This document shows positions 1-10,100 of a DNA stretch of 64,000 nt, piece after piece (the stretch's first letter is position 1; each line of letters starts with the position of its first letter). This stretch comes from DATDCY01 sp031406795 [NCBI: Candidatus Rokuibacteriota bacterium] (GTDB taxonomy: Bacteria; JAUVQV01): positions 1-64,000 of the forward strand of contig JANOHV010000005.1 in NCBI GenBank assembly GCA_031406795.1. Direction: 5' to 3'. The notes under the pieces are model-generated. The model was not told where the DNA came from. It made no database searches and saw only the letters and a list, made by a program, of their open reading frames with translations. The translations under genes were made by a program, and so were the position numbers.

Positions 1-213
1 GATCACGTCGTGCTTGACCTTCTTCTCGATCTCGAGGATCCGCGCGACGTCGATGCGGGCCTTCTTCCGGCAGACGACGGGGACCTTCTTCGGGATCCAG
101 CCGCGGCGGGCCATCGCCTCGGCGGCGGCCAGTTCAACCTCCAGCCAGGCCGCATAGCGGTTTCCGGTCTCCCAGATCGCGGCCATTTGCGGGCGGGAGT
201 AGCGTGCAATCAT
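1..213 (-). CDS. purB: Adenylosuccinate lyase, N-terminal part (runs off the window)
   Basis: Only the first 71 codons are present; the gene continues beyond base 1. The translated start (MIARYSRPQMAAIW, then NRYAAWLEVELAAAEAMA) matches the N-terminus of bacterial PurB, which releases fumarate from SAICAR and from adenylosuccinate in purine synthesis. The ATG at 213 is preceded by an AAGGAG ribosome-binding site about 8 bases upstream, which supports this start. It is transcribed in the same direction as the downstream-facing metallo-hydrolase gene but is separated from it by a 94-base inverted repeat. The family call rests on the N-terminal motif only, because the catalytic signature lies outside the window. 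Confidence 0.88.
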   Translation of the reverse strand, partial: MIARYSRPQMAAIWETGNRYAAWLEVELAAAEAMARRGWIPKKVPVVCRKKARIDVARILEIEKKVKHDVI

Positions 214-283
214 GTCTGTTTCTCCTTGGCAGGTTATCCCTCGTGAATGTTGGCTCCACTTTACCGATATTTCCAGCGATTGT

Positions 284-377
284 GTAGGGGCGGGGTTGAT
301 CCCCGCCGGCGATGGACATCGCGTGTGGGACGCCTGGATCGCTCGTTGCTTCGGGCGGGGATCAACCCCGCCCCTAC
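284..377. repeat. Inverted repeat with two 24-base identical arms
   Basis: Bases 284-307 and 354-377 are perfect reverse complements (24/24; arm begins GTAGGGGCGGGGTTGATCC). Each arm is itself a small hairpin (GGCGGGG, TTGAT, CCCCGCC). The right arm contains the stop codon of the metallo-hydrolase gene (374-376). This layout is typical of REP-like or MITE-like palindromic units, and it could also terminate transcription of the upstream gene. No T-run follows. Confidence 0.8.
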
Positions 378-1195
378 GGGCGAATGCTGACGGTGACGGG
401 AGCGTCGGGGCCGGCGACGTGCAGTGCGATCCGCCCGTCCAGGCGAAACCGCCGCAGAACGCCGCGGGCCGCGCCGAGCGCCAGGTCCGGCGTGTTGTTC
501 GTCTCGGAGAGATGCGCCAGGACCAGCGCTTCGAGCCCGGTGTCGTGACGGAGAATGTCCTCGAGGAGCTTCGCCCCCTGCTCGTTCGAGAGGTGCCCCC
601 CCTGCCCCTTGATCCACTGTTTCACCGGCCACGGGTAGGGGCCGCTCGCGAGCATCGCGGGATCGTGATTGAACTCCAGGACGAGCAGCCGGCAGCCGGC
701 GAGATGGTGGTCCATCAGCGCGATCGGGTGGCCGAGGTCGGTCGCATACCCGGCCTTCACCCCCTCGTGGAGGAACACATAGGCCACCGGATCGGCCACC
801 CCCTCCCGGTGGTTGCCGTGGCGGCCCCCCTGGCTCGTATGCGGCGTCGAGAATGGCCGGACCTCGACGTCGCCGAGCGTGAAGCTATGTCCCGGCTTGA
901 CGTGCCTGACGCTCGGCATCTCGCCGAGGTGCCGCCGTTCCGCCTCGTGCGTCCCCCGGGTGAGGTAGACGGGTGTCCCGTGGCGCCGCGCGAGGATGCC
1001 CGCGCCCCGGACGTGGTCGGCGTGCTCGTGCGTGATCAGGATCCCGGTGAGCTCGCGGGCATCGGCGCCGACCGCCGCGATGCGCCGCTCCAGTTCTGAA
1101 CCGCTCAGGCCGGCATCGACCAGGATGCGGGTGCCGCCGGCTTCAACAAGAGCGCAATTGCCAGCGCTGCCGCTGGCGAGCACATGGATCTTCAT
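374..1195 (-). CDS. MBL-fold metallo-hydrolase, YycJ/WalJ type
   Basis: A 273-residue cytoplasmic protein of the metallo-beta-lactamase fold. The N-terminus MKIHVLASGSAGNC is characteristic of the YycJ/WalJ group. The metal-binding motif HEHADH lies at residues 56-61, and further His/Asp ligands follow (DLGHP, LEFNHD, LSETNN). Relatives are exonuclease-like phosphodiesterases linked to DNA repair or cell-wall signalling in Firmicutes; the role here is unknown. The ATG is separated by only 3 bases from a perfect 7-bp hairpin, and no clear ribosome-binding site is visible, so translation may be weak or structure-controlled. Confidence 0.85.
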   Translation of the reverse strand: MKIHVLASGSAGNCALVEAGGTRILVDAGLSGSELERRIAAVGADARELTGILITHEHADHVRGAGILARRHGTPVYLTRGTHEAERRHLGEMPSVRHVKPGHSFTLGDVEVRPFSTPHTSQGGRHGNHREGVADPVAYVFLHEGVKAGYATDLGHPIALMDHHLAGCRLLVLEFNHDPAMLASGPYPWPVKQWIKGQGGHLSNEQGAKLLEDILRHDTGLEALVLAHLSETNNTPDLALGAARGVLRRFRLDGRIALHVAGPDAPVTVSIRP

Positions 1196-1198
1196 GAC

Positions 1199-1215
1199 GC
1201 GGGCGCTTCGCCCGC
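1199..1215. repeat. Short perfect hairpin, copy 1 (GCGGGCG-CTT-CGCCCGC)
   Basis: A 7-bp stem with a 3-base loop, followed by AAG. The same 17 bases plus CAAG context recur at 61720-61736. It abuts the start codon of the metallo-hydrolase gene. Confidence 0.6.
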
Positions 1216-1328
1216 AAGCTTGTGCAGAGTTGTGCCTGAGAGCGGCGAGATAGTTCCTTGAAGACAGACAGCGGGTACCGTCCCGGAGAAATTCTTGAAC
1301 GCGCCCCCCCCGGCCGGGCGGACCCCGC

Positions 1329-2531
1329 TCAAGGAAACTCGACGCCCGGGAGCGGCGCCGGGGCGCGCGCCGCGAACCGCTCGAGCATCTCCTTCACGAC
1401 GCCCTCGATCCCGGCGAGAATGGTCGCGTCGCTCGTCTCGTCGAACTGCTGGTAGATATTCAGCACGGAACCGTCAGGGTCCACGCTGACAATCGTCGGG
1501 AGAAACTCGATCTGCAGCGCCTGGGGAAGCGGGTTCTTCTCGTCATAGAGCACCGGGAAGTTCACCTTGATCTTGTTCTTCTGCTCGAACTCGCCGATGA
1601 AGCGCCGGACGGTGTCGGCCCCGTGCCCGTACTCGCCGTCGGTGTTCACGCTGACAATCTTCACCCCCTGCGGGCCATAGCGCTCCTGCACCGTGACGAG
1701 CGCCCGGAACTTCTCGATGCAGGACTGGCAGTACATCGACCAGAACACGAGGAGGATCTTGCTGCGCTGGGCCAGCATCCCCCGCAGGTCGACGTCCCGC
1801 CCCAGGATCCCGCGGGCCTTGATCGGCGGGATCGGGGCGCCGACCCGCAGGCCGCCGCGGCTCGGGAGCGCGGCGCCGAAGCCGCTGGTGGACACGCGCT
1901 CCGGGGTTTCGGAGGCGGCAGCCGCCTCCGCCGCCGGGAGGTGCAGGGACTGGCGCACGAGATCTTCAAGTCCCGCGAGGATCTCGGCATCCTTGTGTTT
2001 GCCGAAGGACTGGTAGAAGTTGCCGACCCGGCCGACCTCGTCCACCGTGACGATCGTCGGCAGCACTTCGACGTTCATCGCCTGGGCCACCCAGTTGCGC
2101 TCGTCGTAGAGGATCGGGAAGTTGATCCGGACCCCGCGCCGGCGCTCGTAGTCGGCGATGAACTCGCGCACCAGTTTCGGACCGCGGCGGTACTCGCCGT
2201 CGGTGTTGATCGAGATCACCATCAGCCCCTGGGAGGCGTAGCGGCTCTGGAGGGTCGTCATGGCGTCGAATTTGTCGACGCAGGACTTGCAGTACATCGA
2301 CCAGAAAGCCAGCAGGGGCCGCTTGCCCGCCCGCAGGACGGCGTCGAGGTCGATTTCGGCGCCGTAGATATCCACCGCCTGGAACCGCGGAACCACGTCG
2401 CCGCGGCGCAGCTGCCCGGTCGGGAGGATGTACGACCCCGCGCTCGGCGCCGGCGCGTCCCCTCCGCGACAGGGCACCGCGGGGGCGAGGAGCAGCAGCA
2501 GCGCCAGCACTGGAACAGCCTCAACCCGCAT
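1329..2531 (-). CDS. Secreted protein with two TlpA/ResA-like thioredoxin domains
   Basis: A 400-residue protein with a hydrophobic N-terminal export signal (residues 5-20) and two homologous thioredoxin-like domains, about residues 45-190 and 230-385. Each domain has the core FWSMYCxSC: C81-C84 (CKSC) in the first and C268-C271 (CQSC) in the second. Both share the NTDGEY and FP(I/V)LYDE segments, so the gene arose by internal duplication. TlpA/ResA proteins reduce disulfides in the envelope, for example on apocytochromes c, which suits the many c-type cytochromes in this window; the actual substrate is unknown. A cysteine at residue 21 follows Pro and does not form a standard lipobox. Confidence 0.85.
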   Translation of the reverse strand: MRVEAVPVLALLLLLAPAVPCRGGDAPAPSAGSYILPTGQLRRGDVVPRFQAVDIYGAEIDLDAVLRAGKRPLLAFWSMYCKSCVDKFDAMTTLQSRYASQGLMVISINTDGEYRRGPKLVREFIADYERRRGVRINFPILYDERNWVAQAMNVEVLPTIVTVDEVGRVGNFYQSFGKHKDAEILAGLEDLVRQSLHLPAAEAAAASETPERVSTSGFGAALPSRGGLRVGAPIPPIKARGILGRDVDLRGMLAQRSKILLVFWSMYCQSCIEKFRALVTVQERYGPQGVKIVSVNTDGEYGHGADTVRRFIGEFEQKNKIKVNFPVLYDEKNPLPQALQIEFLPTIVSVDPDGSVLNIYQQFDETSDATILAGIEGVVKEMLERFAARAPAPLPGVEFP

Positions 2532-2569
2532 GCCCGGTCCCCCGTCGGGAGTTTCCCGTCACTGTCATG

Positions 2570-2598
2570 AGCATACTCCAACCGCCCGCGCGCCACAA
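2570..2598 (-). promoter_or_regulatory. Likely sigma-70 promoter of the tandem thioredoxin gene
   Basis: On the minus strand TTGTGG (2598-2593), a 17-base spacer and TATGCT (2575-2570) precede the ATG at 2531. The -10 matches 4 of 6 consensus bases and the spacing is ideal. Sequence-only prediction. Confidence 0.45.
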
Positions 2599-2620
2599 TC
2601 GCGACGCCGGGAACCGCTCA

Positions 2621-3079
2621 TCAGCCGGTCGACCCGAAGCCGCCCGCGCCGCGGGCGGTCCCCGGAAGTTCGCTCACGAGTTCGAGTGTGGCGCGCTCGA
2701 CGCGGGCGACCACCAGCTGAGCGAGCCGCTCGCCCCGCCGGATCGTCACCGGCTCCGAACCGTGGTTGATGACGACGAGTTTCACGGTGCCGCGGTAGTC
2801 GGCGTCGATCGTCCCCGGGGTGTTCAGCAGCGTGATTCCCGAGCGGACGGCCAGGCCGCTGCGGGGGCGCACCTGCCCTTCGTACCCCGGCGGGATCGCC
2901 AGCGCGACGCCGGTCGAGACGAGCGACCGCTCCCCCGGCGCGAGTTGCAGATCCTCCCCGATCGCCGCGAGCAGATCCATCCCGGCGGCGTGATCACTCT
3001 GGTAGCGCGGCAGCTCGAGCCCGCGGCCCTCCGGGTCGACGCGGACAAGGACACGCACACTCCCGCCGTTGCCGCTCAC
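2621..3079 (-). CDS. dut: dUTP diphosphatase
   Basis: A 152-residue trimeric-type dUTPase, which hydrolyses dUTP to dUMP and pyrophosphate and so keeps uracil out of DNA. Signature segments are visible in order: [28 protein letters not shown] and the C-terminal [10 protein letters not shown] motif V that closes over the nucleotide. The start is taken as the GTG at 3079, whose GTGA overlaps the TGA stop of the upstream peptidase gene, indicating translational coupling. A second GTG seven codons later is also possible. It is the last gene of the rpsO-pnp-peptidase-dut run. Confidence 0.93.
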   Translation of the reverse strand: MSGNGGSVRVLVRVDPEGRGLELPRYQSDHAAGMDLLAAIGEDLQLAPGERSLVSTGVALAIPPGYEGQVRPRSGLAVRSGITLLNTPGTIDADYRGTVKLVVINHGSEPVTIRRGERLAQLVVARVERATLELVSELPGTARGAGGFGSTG

Positions 3080-4371
3080 GCCAGTTCCTGCGCCACCTTC
3101 TCGATGCTGGCGGCCGGCCCAACCGCGGACCAGGCCGAGCGCGCGGGGTCGAAGAGCCTCCCCGCGAGCCGGCACAGGTGCGCCGGCGCAACCTCGTCGA
3201 TCCGCTCGAGGGTCTCCTCGATGGTGAACTGGCGCCCGAAGTAGATCTCCTGTTTGGCGAGTTTCATCATCCGGTGGCTCCCCGACTCGAGGCCGAGGAC
3301 GAGATTGCCCTTGAGGTGATCGCGCGCGCGCGTCACTTCCTTCGCGCCGGGAGCCCGCGCGGCGATGCGCTCGAGTTCGCGGCGGATGATCCGCGCCACG
3401 CGCGGCGCCTGGTCGGGCCGCGTGCCGACGCTGACCGAGAACAGGCCGGCGTCGCGATAGGCCGAGTGAGAAGAGAAGATCGAATAGGCCAGGCCGCGCT
3501 TCTCCCGCACCTCCTGGAAGAGCCGCGAGCTCATGCTGCCGCCGATGATCGTGTTGAGGACGTACAGGGCGTAACGATCGGCGTGATCCTGCTCGAGTCC
3601 GGCGCAGGCGTAATTGAGGTAGATCTGCTCCAGGTCGCGGGCGCGGCTGTAGAACCCGGGCTTGACCCGCGGCGTCGTCTGGCTCGCCGGACGGTGCACG
3701 CGCTTTGGAAAAGGGAAATAGCGGCGCCAGAGGCGTTCGAGATGCTCGTGGGTGACTCCGCCGGCGGCCGCGAACACCAGGTTGCCCGAGCGGTAGTTGT
3801 CCGCGAAAAACTTCAGCAGCCGGGCACGCGGCACCTTGCCGACGCTGCCGGGGCTGCCGAGGATCGGCCGCCCGAGGGTGCTGCCGCCCCAGAGACCCTG
3901 CACCAGCAGTTCGTAGGCGCAGTCCTCGGGGTTGTCCTCGGCGCAGCGGATCTCCTCGAGGATGACCCGGCGCTCGCGCTCCACCTCGTTGGCGGGGAAC
4001 GTCGAGTGCAGCAGGATGTCGGAGAGGATCTCCATCCCCCGCTCGAGGTGATCGACGAGCAGGTTCAAATAAAAGGCGGTGTACTCGCGGCTGGTGAAAG
4101 CGTCGAGGTGACCGCCGATGGCGTCGATCTCCTTCGCCAGGGCGGCCGCCGTCCGCTTTTTCGTTCCCTTGAAGAGCAGGTGCTCGATGAAGTGCGCCCC
4201 GCCCTCCAGACCGGCCCGCTCGACGCTCGAGCCGCTGCCGACCCAGACGCCGAGCGAGACGGTCGGGCGCCCCGCGAGCTCTTCGGTGACGACGCGGACC
4301 CCGCTCGGCAGCAGGGTCCGGCCGAACACCTGGGGACCCGCGGAAACCTTCCGGGTCACCGGACGCACCAT
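3076..4371 (-). CDS. M16 family zinc peptidase (processing-peptidase/YmxG type)
   Basis: A 431-residue pitrilysin-family protein. The inverted zinc motif HFIEH is at residues 60-64, with the downstream glutamate region VILEEI about 75 residues later, so the protein should be catalytically active. The second half carries the family's [10 protein letters not shown] and [18 protein letters not shown] segments. The place directly after pnp (one base gap) is the classic arrangement seen in Bacillus and many other bacteria, where the gene is called ymxG or mlpA. The substrate is unknown. No signal peptide is seen, so it acts in the cytoplasm. Confidence 0.92.
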   Translation of the reverse strand: MVRPVTRKVSAGPQVFGRTLLPSGVRVVTEELAGRPTVSLGVWVGSGSSVERAGLEGGAHFIEHLLFKGTKKRTAAALAKEIDAIGGHLDAFTSREYTAFYLNLLVDHLERGMEILSDILLHSTFPANEVERERRVILEEIRCAEDNPEDCAYELLVQGLWGGSTLGRPILGSPGSVGKVPRARLLKFFADNYRSGNLVFAAAGGVTHEHLERLWRRYFPFPKRVHRPASQTTPRVKPGFYSRARDLEQIYLNYACAGLEQDHADRYALYVLNTIIGGSMSSRLFQEVREKRGLAYSIFSSHSAYRDAGLFSVSVGTRPDQAPRVARIIRRELERIAARAPGAKEVTRARDHLKGNLVLGLESGSHRMMKLAKQEIYFGRQFTIEETLERIDEVAPAHLCRLAGRLFDPARSAWSAVGPAASIEKVAQELA

Positions 4372-6495
4372 CTAGACGCCTGCGGGGGCGTCCCCGCCCC
4401 GGCCGCGCATCGCTTCCTTCTTGCTGAGCTTGACCTTGCCGTCGCGGTCGATGTCGATGACCTTGACCATCATCTCGTCGCCTTCCTTCACCTCGTCGTG
4501 GATGTTGTTGACGCGGTGCTCGGCCAGCTGGGAGACGTGGCAGAGGCCCTCGGTCCCGGCGAAGATCTCGACGAAGGCGCCGAAGTCCATGACGCGCTTG
4601 ACCCGGCCCTTGTAGATCTTGCCGACCTCGGCCGAAGCGGTGAGCTCCTTGATGATCGCCATCGCGCGCTTGGCCGAGTTCTCGTCCACCGATGCGATGT
4701 TGATCGTGCCGTCGTCCTGGACTTCGATCTTGCAGCCGGTCTGCTCGATGATCGAGCGGATCGTCTTGCCGCCCGAGCCGATGACGTCGCGGATCTTGTC
4801 GATCTTGATCTTCATGGTCAGGATGCGCGGCGCGTAGGCCGAGATGTCCCCGCGCGGCGCGGTCAGAGCCTCGCTCATCTTGCCGAGGATGTGCATCCGC
4901 CCCTCGCGGGCCTGGGCCAGCGCGCGGGCCATGACTTCGCGGGTCAGCCCCTTGACCTTGAGATCCATCTGCAGCGCGGTGATCCCGGCCGCGGTGCCGG
5001 CGACTTTGAAGTCCATGTCGCCGCAGTGATCCTCGACCCCCTGGATGTCCGACAGGATGTGGAAACCGCCGCCCTCGGCGACGAGCCCCATCGCGATCCC
5101 AGCCACCGGGGCCTTGATCGGGACGCCGGCGTCCATCAGCGAGAGGGTGGCGCCGCAGACCGTGGCCATCGAGGAGGAGCCGTTAGACTCGAGGATGTCG
5201 GAGACGACCCGGATCGTGTAGGGGAACTTGTCCTTCTCCGGCAGCATGACGCGGATCGCCCGCTCGGCGAGCGCGCCGTGGCCGGTCTCGCGGCGGGTGG
5301 TGCCGCGCAGCATTCTCGCCTCGCCGGTGCAGAACGGCGGGAAGTTGTAGTGCAGCATGAAGCGCTTGCGCGAGACCAGGCCGAGGTCGTCGATGATCTG
5401 CTCGTCCTCGGAGGTGCCGAGCGTCGTGACGGCCAGCGCCTGGGTCTCGCCGCGGGTAAAGAGCGCCGAGCCGTGGGTGCGCTGCAGCACGCCGACCTCG
5501 CCGGTGATTGCGCGGATCTCGTCGAGCTTGCGGCCGTCGACGCGGCGGCCCTCCTCGGCGATCATCCGGCGGGCTTCGCGCTTCTCCATGTCGCCGAAGA
5601 TCGCGATGATCTCATTCTTGCGGTCGATCCCGGGGCTCGCGAACTCGGCGAACTCGCCGAATGCCAGCGTGCGGACCGCCTTGACCGCATCCTCCTTCTC
5701 GAACTTGCCGCTCACGAGCATCGCCTCGCGCATCTGCTCGAGGTACTCGGTCTCGAGAACCCGCTTGAGTTCCGCATCCATCACGCCCGCCACGAAGGGC
5801 ATCTTCTCGGGGGGCGCGCCGGCGGCGTCGCGCAGCTTGAGCTGCAGTTCGACGAGCTTCTTGATCTCCTCCTGCCCGAGCAGCAGCGCCTGGACGATGG
5901 TCTCCTCGCTCACCTCGAGGCTGCCGGCCTCGACCATCAGGATCGCGTCCACGGTCCCGGCGACCACCATGTTCAGCGTGCCGGTGGCAATCTGCTCGCT
6001 GGTCGGGTTGACGACGAACTGCCCGTCGACCTGGCCGATGCGCACGGCGCCGACCGGACCCTCGAACGGGACGCGCGAGATCGTCAGCGACGCGGATGCG
6101 CCGTTGAGCGCCAGGATGTCGGTCTCGTTGATCTGGTCCGCGGAGTAGACATTGCAGATGATCTGCACGTCGTTGCGGAAGCCCTTCGGAAAGAGCGGAC
6201 GCAGCGGGCGGTCGATCAGGCGGCAGCCGAGGATCTCGCGGTCGCCGGGGCGGCCCTCGCGGCGGAAGAAGCCGCCCGGGATCTTCCCGGCGGCGAACTG
6301 CTTCTCCTGGTACTGAACGGTGAGCGGAAAGAAATCGACGCCCTCGCGGGGGGAGTCGGCGGCGACAGCGGTGGCGAGCACCGCGCAGCCTTCGTAGGTC
6401 ACGAAAACGGCCCCGTCGGCCTGCTTGGCCATGCGGCCGGTCTCGAGGGTCAGGGTCCGCCCCCCGAAGTCCATGGAAACACGTGTGACGCTCAT
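4372..6495 (-). CDS. pnp: Polyribonucleotide nucleotidyltransferase (PNPase)
   Basis: A 707-residue protein of normal PNPase length. It degrades RNA 3' to 5' by phosphorolysis and is usually part of the RNA degradosome. Visible parts in order: the first RNase PH core, including the [11 protein letters not shown] segment, a helical linker, the second RNase PH core with [12 protein letters not shown] and the [20 protein letters not shown] segment, a KH domain ([15 protein letters not shown]) and a C-terminal S1 domain ([20 protein letters not shown]). It lies 37 bases downstream of rpsO, the conserved rpsO-pnp order. Confidence 0.98.
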   Translation of the reverse strand: MSVTRVSMDFGGRTLTLETGRMAKQADGAVFVTYEGCAVLATAVAADSPREGVDFFPLTVQYQEKQFAAGKIPGGFFRREGRPGDREILGCRLIDRPLRPLFPKGFRNDVQIICNVYSADQINETDILALNGASASLTISRVPFEGPVGAVRIGQVDGQFVVNPTSEQIATGTLNMVVAGTVDAILMVEAGSLEVSEETIVQALLLGQEEIKKLVELQLKLRDAAGAPPEKMPFVAGVMDAELKRVLETEYLEQMREAMLVSGKFEKEDAVKAVRTLAFGEFAEFASPGIDRKNEIIAIFGDMEKREARRMIAEEGRRVDGRKLDEIRAITGEVGVLQRTHGSALFTRGETQALAVTTLGTSEDEQIIDDLGLVSRKRFMLHYNFPPFCTGEARMLRGTTRRETGHGALAERAIRVMLPEKDKFPYTIRVVSDILESNGSSSMATVCGATLSLMDAGVPIKAPVAGIAMGLVAEGGGFHILSDIQGVEDHCGDMDFKVAGTAAGITALQMDLKVKGLTREVMARALAQAREGRMHILGKMSEALTAPRGDISAYAPRILTMKIKIDKIRDVIGSGGKTIRSIIEQTGCKIEVQDDGTINIASVDENSAKRAMAIIKELTASAEVGKIYKGRVKRVMDFGAFVEIFAGTEGLCHVSQLAEHRVNNIHDEVKEGDEMMVKVIDIDRDGKVKLSKKEAMRGRGGDAPAGV

Positions 6496-6532
6496 AGTTC
6501 TGATCCTTTTCTGTTCTGCGAGCGCGGCGCCG

Positions 6533-6802
6533 CTACTTGCGGATGCCGAGCCGCTCGATGATTTCGCGGTAACGCTTGATCTCGGTGCGCTTCAGGTAGT
6601 TGAGCAGACGGCGGCGCTGGCCGACCATCTTCAGCAGACCGCGGCGCGAGTGGTGGTCCTTCGCGTGGGTCTTGAAGTGCTCCTGGAGGTACTTGATGCG
6701 CTCGCTGAGCAGCGCGACCTGGACCTCGGGGGAGCCGGTGTCGCTCTCGTGGAGCCTGAAATTGCTGATGACGCCGGTCTTTTCTTCCTTTTCCATGACC
6801 AC
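6533..6802 (-). CDS. rpsO: 30S ribosomal protein S15
   Basis: An 89-residue protein with the universally conserved S15 segments [16 protein letters not shown] and [20 protein letters not shown]. It binds 16S rRNA in the central domain of the small subunit. Two starts are possible: GTG at 6802 and ATG at 6796. The AGGAGG ribosome-binding site is 9 bases from the GTG and 15 from the ATG, so the GTG is preferred. It heads the rpsO-pnp-peptidase-dut operon. Confidence 0.97.
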   Translation of the reverse strand: MVMEKEEKTGVISNFRLHESDTGSPEVQVALLSERIKYLQEHFKTHAKDHHSRRGLLKMVGQRRRLLNYLKRTEIKRYREIIERLGIRK

Positions 6803-6854
6803 TGCCGTGTTCCTCCTCGTTCGCTTGATTTCTTCTCTCTTGATTTGGTGCGAA

Positions 6855-6883
6855 ATTCTACACGATCAGCCCCGTGGAGTAAA
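6855..6883 (-). promoter_or_regulatory. Likely sigma-70 promoter of rpsO-pnp
   Basis: On the minus strand TTTACT (6883-6878), a 17-base spacer and TAGAAT (6860-6855, 5 of 6 matches to TATAAT). The start codon of rpsO is about 50 bases downstream. Confidence 0.6.
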
Positions 6884-6892
6884 TCGCAATCT

Positions 6893-7010
6893 CCTACAAA
6901 CGTGGCTTGACCGCTGCCCCCCTGCTCTTCGTGAGCGAAATCAGGCTTTTCCCGGTGAGTTTCGATGCCTGCTGTTCTGCTGGATCCGCGCGTGCGCGCG
7001 AATCTGGTGG
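6893..7010 (+). repeat. Dispersed intergenic repeat family R, copy 1
   Basis: About 115 bases sharing long blocks with 18172-18262 and 38694-38812: GCTTGACCGCTGCC, then GCGAAATC, GGCTTT, GGTGAGTT and GATGCCTGCTGTTCTGCTG, ending in the palindrome GATCCGCGCGTGCGCGCGAATC (6983-7004). It lies between the rpsO promoter and the 3' end of the giant Calx-beta gene. No reading frame is conserved between copies. Confidence 0.75.
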
Positions 7011-7037
7011 GCGACCGCGGTGCGGCGGGCGCAGACG

Positions 7038-7076
7038 AACGCCGGGGCGGGGCCCCTTTCGGGAACCCCGCCCCGG
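7038..7076 (-). terminator. Strong GC hairpin downstream of the Calx-beta gene
   Basis: CGCCGGGGCGGGG (7038-7050) and CCCCGCCCCGGCG (7064-7076) form a perfect 13-bp stem with a 13-base loop, 44 bases past the stop codon at 7120. The following bases on the minus strand are only weakly T-rich, so factor-independent termination is plausible but not certain. Confidence 0.5.
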
Positions 7077-7119
7077 CGCCGTTACCGACTCGGTGCGAAG
7101 CGCGGGCGAACCAGGCTCT

Positions 7120-10100
7120 CTAGCGCAGCGTGCCTCCCAGGGGAATCGTCCCCTCGAAGCCGAACTGCGTCTGCCAGAAGCCTTCGCTGCTCTTGAAGAT
7201 GTACCAGTTGCCGCCGGGCGGGTAGTAGCAGCCGATGTCGTCCCGCCCGTCGCCGTCGAAGTCGCCGACCACCGGCTCGGTCCCGGCGAAGCCGAACTTG
7301 GTCTGCCAGAAGCCGTTCGTGCTCTCGAAGACGTACCAGTCGCCGCCGGGCGGGTAGTAGCAGCCGATGTCGTCGCGCCCGTCGCCGTCGAAGTCGCCGA
7401 CCACCGGGATCGTGCCGGCGAAACCGAACTGCGTCTGCCAGAAGCCTTCCGAGCTCTTGAAGACGTACCAGTTGCCGCCGGCCGGGTAATAGCAGCCGAT
7501 GTCGTCGCGCCCGTCGCCGTCGAAGTCACCGACCACCGGGATCGTCCCCGGGAAGCCGAACTGCGTCTGCCACAGCCCGAGCAGACTCATGTCGATGCTC
7601 CAGCTGCCGCTGTCGGGGTGGTAGACGCCGATGTCGCTCCGGCCGTCGCCGTCGAAGTCCCCCGTGACCGGAATCGTCCCCGCATAACCGAACTGCGCCT
7701 TCCAGAGACCCTCGGCGCTCTTGATAATGTTCCAGCTGCCGTTGCCGGCGCGGTAATGGCCGATGTCGCTCGCGCCGTCGCCGTCGAAGTCGCCGGTGAC
7801 GGGAATCGCCCCGGTGATGCCGAGTTGCTTCTCCCAGAAGCCTGCCGTGCTGTTGAATCCGTACCAGTTGCCGCCGGCCGGATAGTAGCACCCGATGTCC
7901 GAACGACCGTCACCGTCGAAATCGTTCCTCCTGATCGGGTGGCTGGCCACGCAGTCCCGGTCCTCCTGGATGGTCACGATGGCACTGGCCGGAGCCCCGA
8001 GTGCGTAGGCCGGGCTCTCGCCGAGCGTCACGACCACCGACTCGCTGCTTTCGCACACGCCGTTGTCCAGAGGCGTCACGGTGATCGTCCCGGTCGCCGA
8101 TCCGGCGGGAATCGTCACGCTGACATCGAGCGGCACGTAGTCGCCGCCCGGGTTGGCCGTGCTGATCACGGTGAAGTCAACCAGAAGCGCCGCGCCCGTG
8201 TCTCCGGTGCGTGTCACCGTGAAGACTCCCGGCGTCGTCCCGCCCTCGGTGATCGTCGGAACCGTGGCGGCGATCGTCACTACCGGCACTGCCGGCGGGA
8301 GCGCCACATCATCGCTCTGGATCGTCACGCTCGCGCTTGCCGCCGCATCCACGAGGTAGGCGCCGCTCGCGCTGAGCGTCACCACGACATTCTCGTCCGG
8401 CTCAACCGCCGCGTCGTCAATCGGCGTCACGGTCACCAGCGCCGCCAGCGAGCCGGCCGGGATCACGACGCTGCCGGGCAGAGCCGCAAAGTCGCTGCCG
8501 GCCGTCGCCGTGCCGCCAACGGTGTAGCTCACCGTCAGCGCCCCGGTGGTGACCCCGGTACGCGTCAGCGTGAACTGTCCCGCCGTCGTTCCGGCTTCCG
8601 TCGCCGTCGGGTCCGTCGCCGCAATCGCCACGGTCGGCGGAACCAGATCGTCACTCTGAATCGTCACCGTCGCGCTCGCCGCCGCCCCTACGGTATACGT
8701 GGCGCTCGCGCCGAGCGTCGCGATCACGGTCTCGCTCGTCTCGATCGCCGCATCATCGATCGGGGTGACCGTCACGGCGACCGTCGCGGCACCCGCCGCG
8801 ATCACCACGCTTCCGGGCAGCGCCAGGTAATCGCTCCCCGCCGCCGCCGTGCCGCCGACCGTGTAGCTCACGCTCAACGCCGCAGTCGTGGCCCCGGTGC
8901 GCGTCACCGTGTACTGCCCGGTCGTCATGCCGGCTTCCGTCGCCGTCGCATCCGTCGCGGCGATCGTCACCGCCGGCAGGTCGTCGCTCTGAATCGTCAC
9001 CGTCGCGCTCGCGGCGGCTCCCACGTTGTACGCGGCATTCGCGCTCAAGGTCACGATCACGGTTTCGTCGGCCTCGACCGTCGCATCGTTGATCGGGGTA
9101 ACGGTCAGCATCGCCGTCAATGAACCCGCCGGGATCACAACGCTCCCGGAGAGAGCGGTGTAGTCATTCCCGGCCGCCGCCGTTCCCGCGACGGTGTATC
9201 GCGCCGTCAATGCAGCGGTCGTTGCGCCGGTGCGGGTCAGCGTGAACAGCCCCGTCGTGGTTCCGGCCTCCGTTGCCGTCGAATCCGTCGCCGCGATGGT
9301 CACCACGGGCAGCGCCGACAATTCATCGCTTTGAATCGTTACGGTGGCGCTCGCCGCAGTCCCCACGGCGTACGCCGCACCGGCGCTGAGCGTCGCCACG
9401 ACCGTCTCATCGATTTCCGCCAACGCATCGTCGATCGGCGTTACCGTCACCAGCGCCGTCAACGAGCCTGCGGGAATCACCGCGCTCCCGGAGAGGGCGG
9501 CGTAATCGCTCCCCGCCGTCGCGGTGCCGCCGATGGTGTAGCTCACCGTCAGCGCCGCGGTCGTGAGCCCGGTGCGCGTCAGCGTGTACTGCCCCGTCGT
9601 CGTCCCCAGCTCCGTGGCCGTGGGGTCCGTCGCCGCAATCGTCACCGTCGGCAGAACCACGTCGTCGCTCTGAATCGTCACGGTCGCGCTCGCCGCCGCT
9701 CCCACCGTGTAGGTGGCACCCGCGCCAAGCGTCACGACGACCGTCTCGTCGGGCTCAACCGCCGTATCGTTGATCGGAGTAACCGTAACGGTGGCCGTCA
9801 GGGCGCCCGCCGGAATCACCACACTCCCGAGGAGCGCCGTGTAATCGCTCCCCGCCGTCGCCGTTCCTCCGGCCAGGTAACTCACCGTCAGCGCCGCAGT
9901 GGTCGCACCGGCGCGCGTCAGCGTAAACTGCCCGGTCGTCGTGCCGGCTTCAGTCGCCGTCGGATCGGTCGCTGCGATCGTCACCGTCGGCAGAACCACA
10001 TCCTCGCTCTGGATCGTCACCGATGCGCTCGCCGCGGCGCCCAAGGTATAGGCCGCGTTTGCGCTCAATGTCACTACCACGGTCTCATCGGACTCGACCG

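Larger units (their letters stand above)
6803..7119. other. Gene-free stretch between rpsO and the Calx-beta gene
   Basis: These 317 bases hold, from left to right, the rpsO leader and promoter, repeat R copy 1 and the hairpin 7038-7076. No credible coding sequence or RNA gene is seen in the rest. Confidence 0.6.

Noticed and set aside
3178-6561. Long open frame (1127 codons) on the plus strand
   Set aside because: It is antisense to pnp, the M16 peptidase and rpsO, all with strong family matches. Its translation is Asp/Leu/Ala/Arg-rich with no motif: the usual shadow of GC-rich codons.
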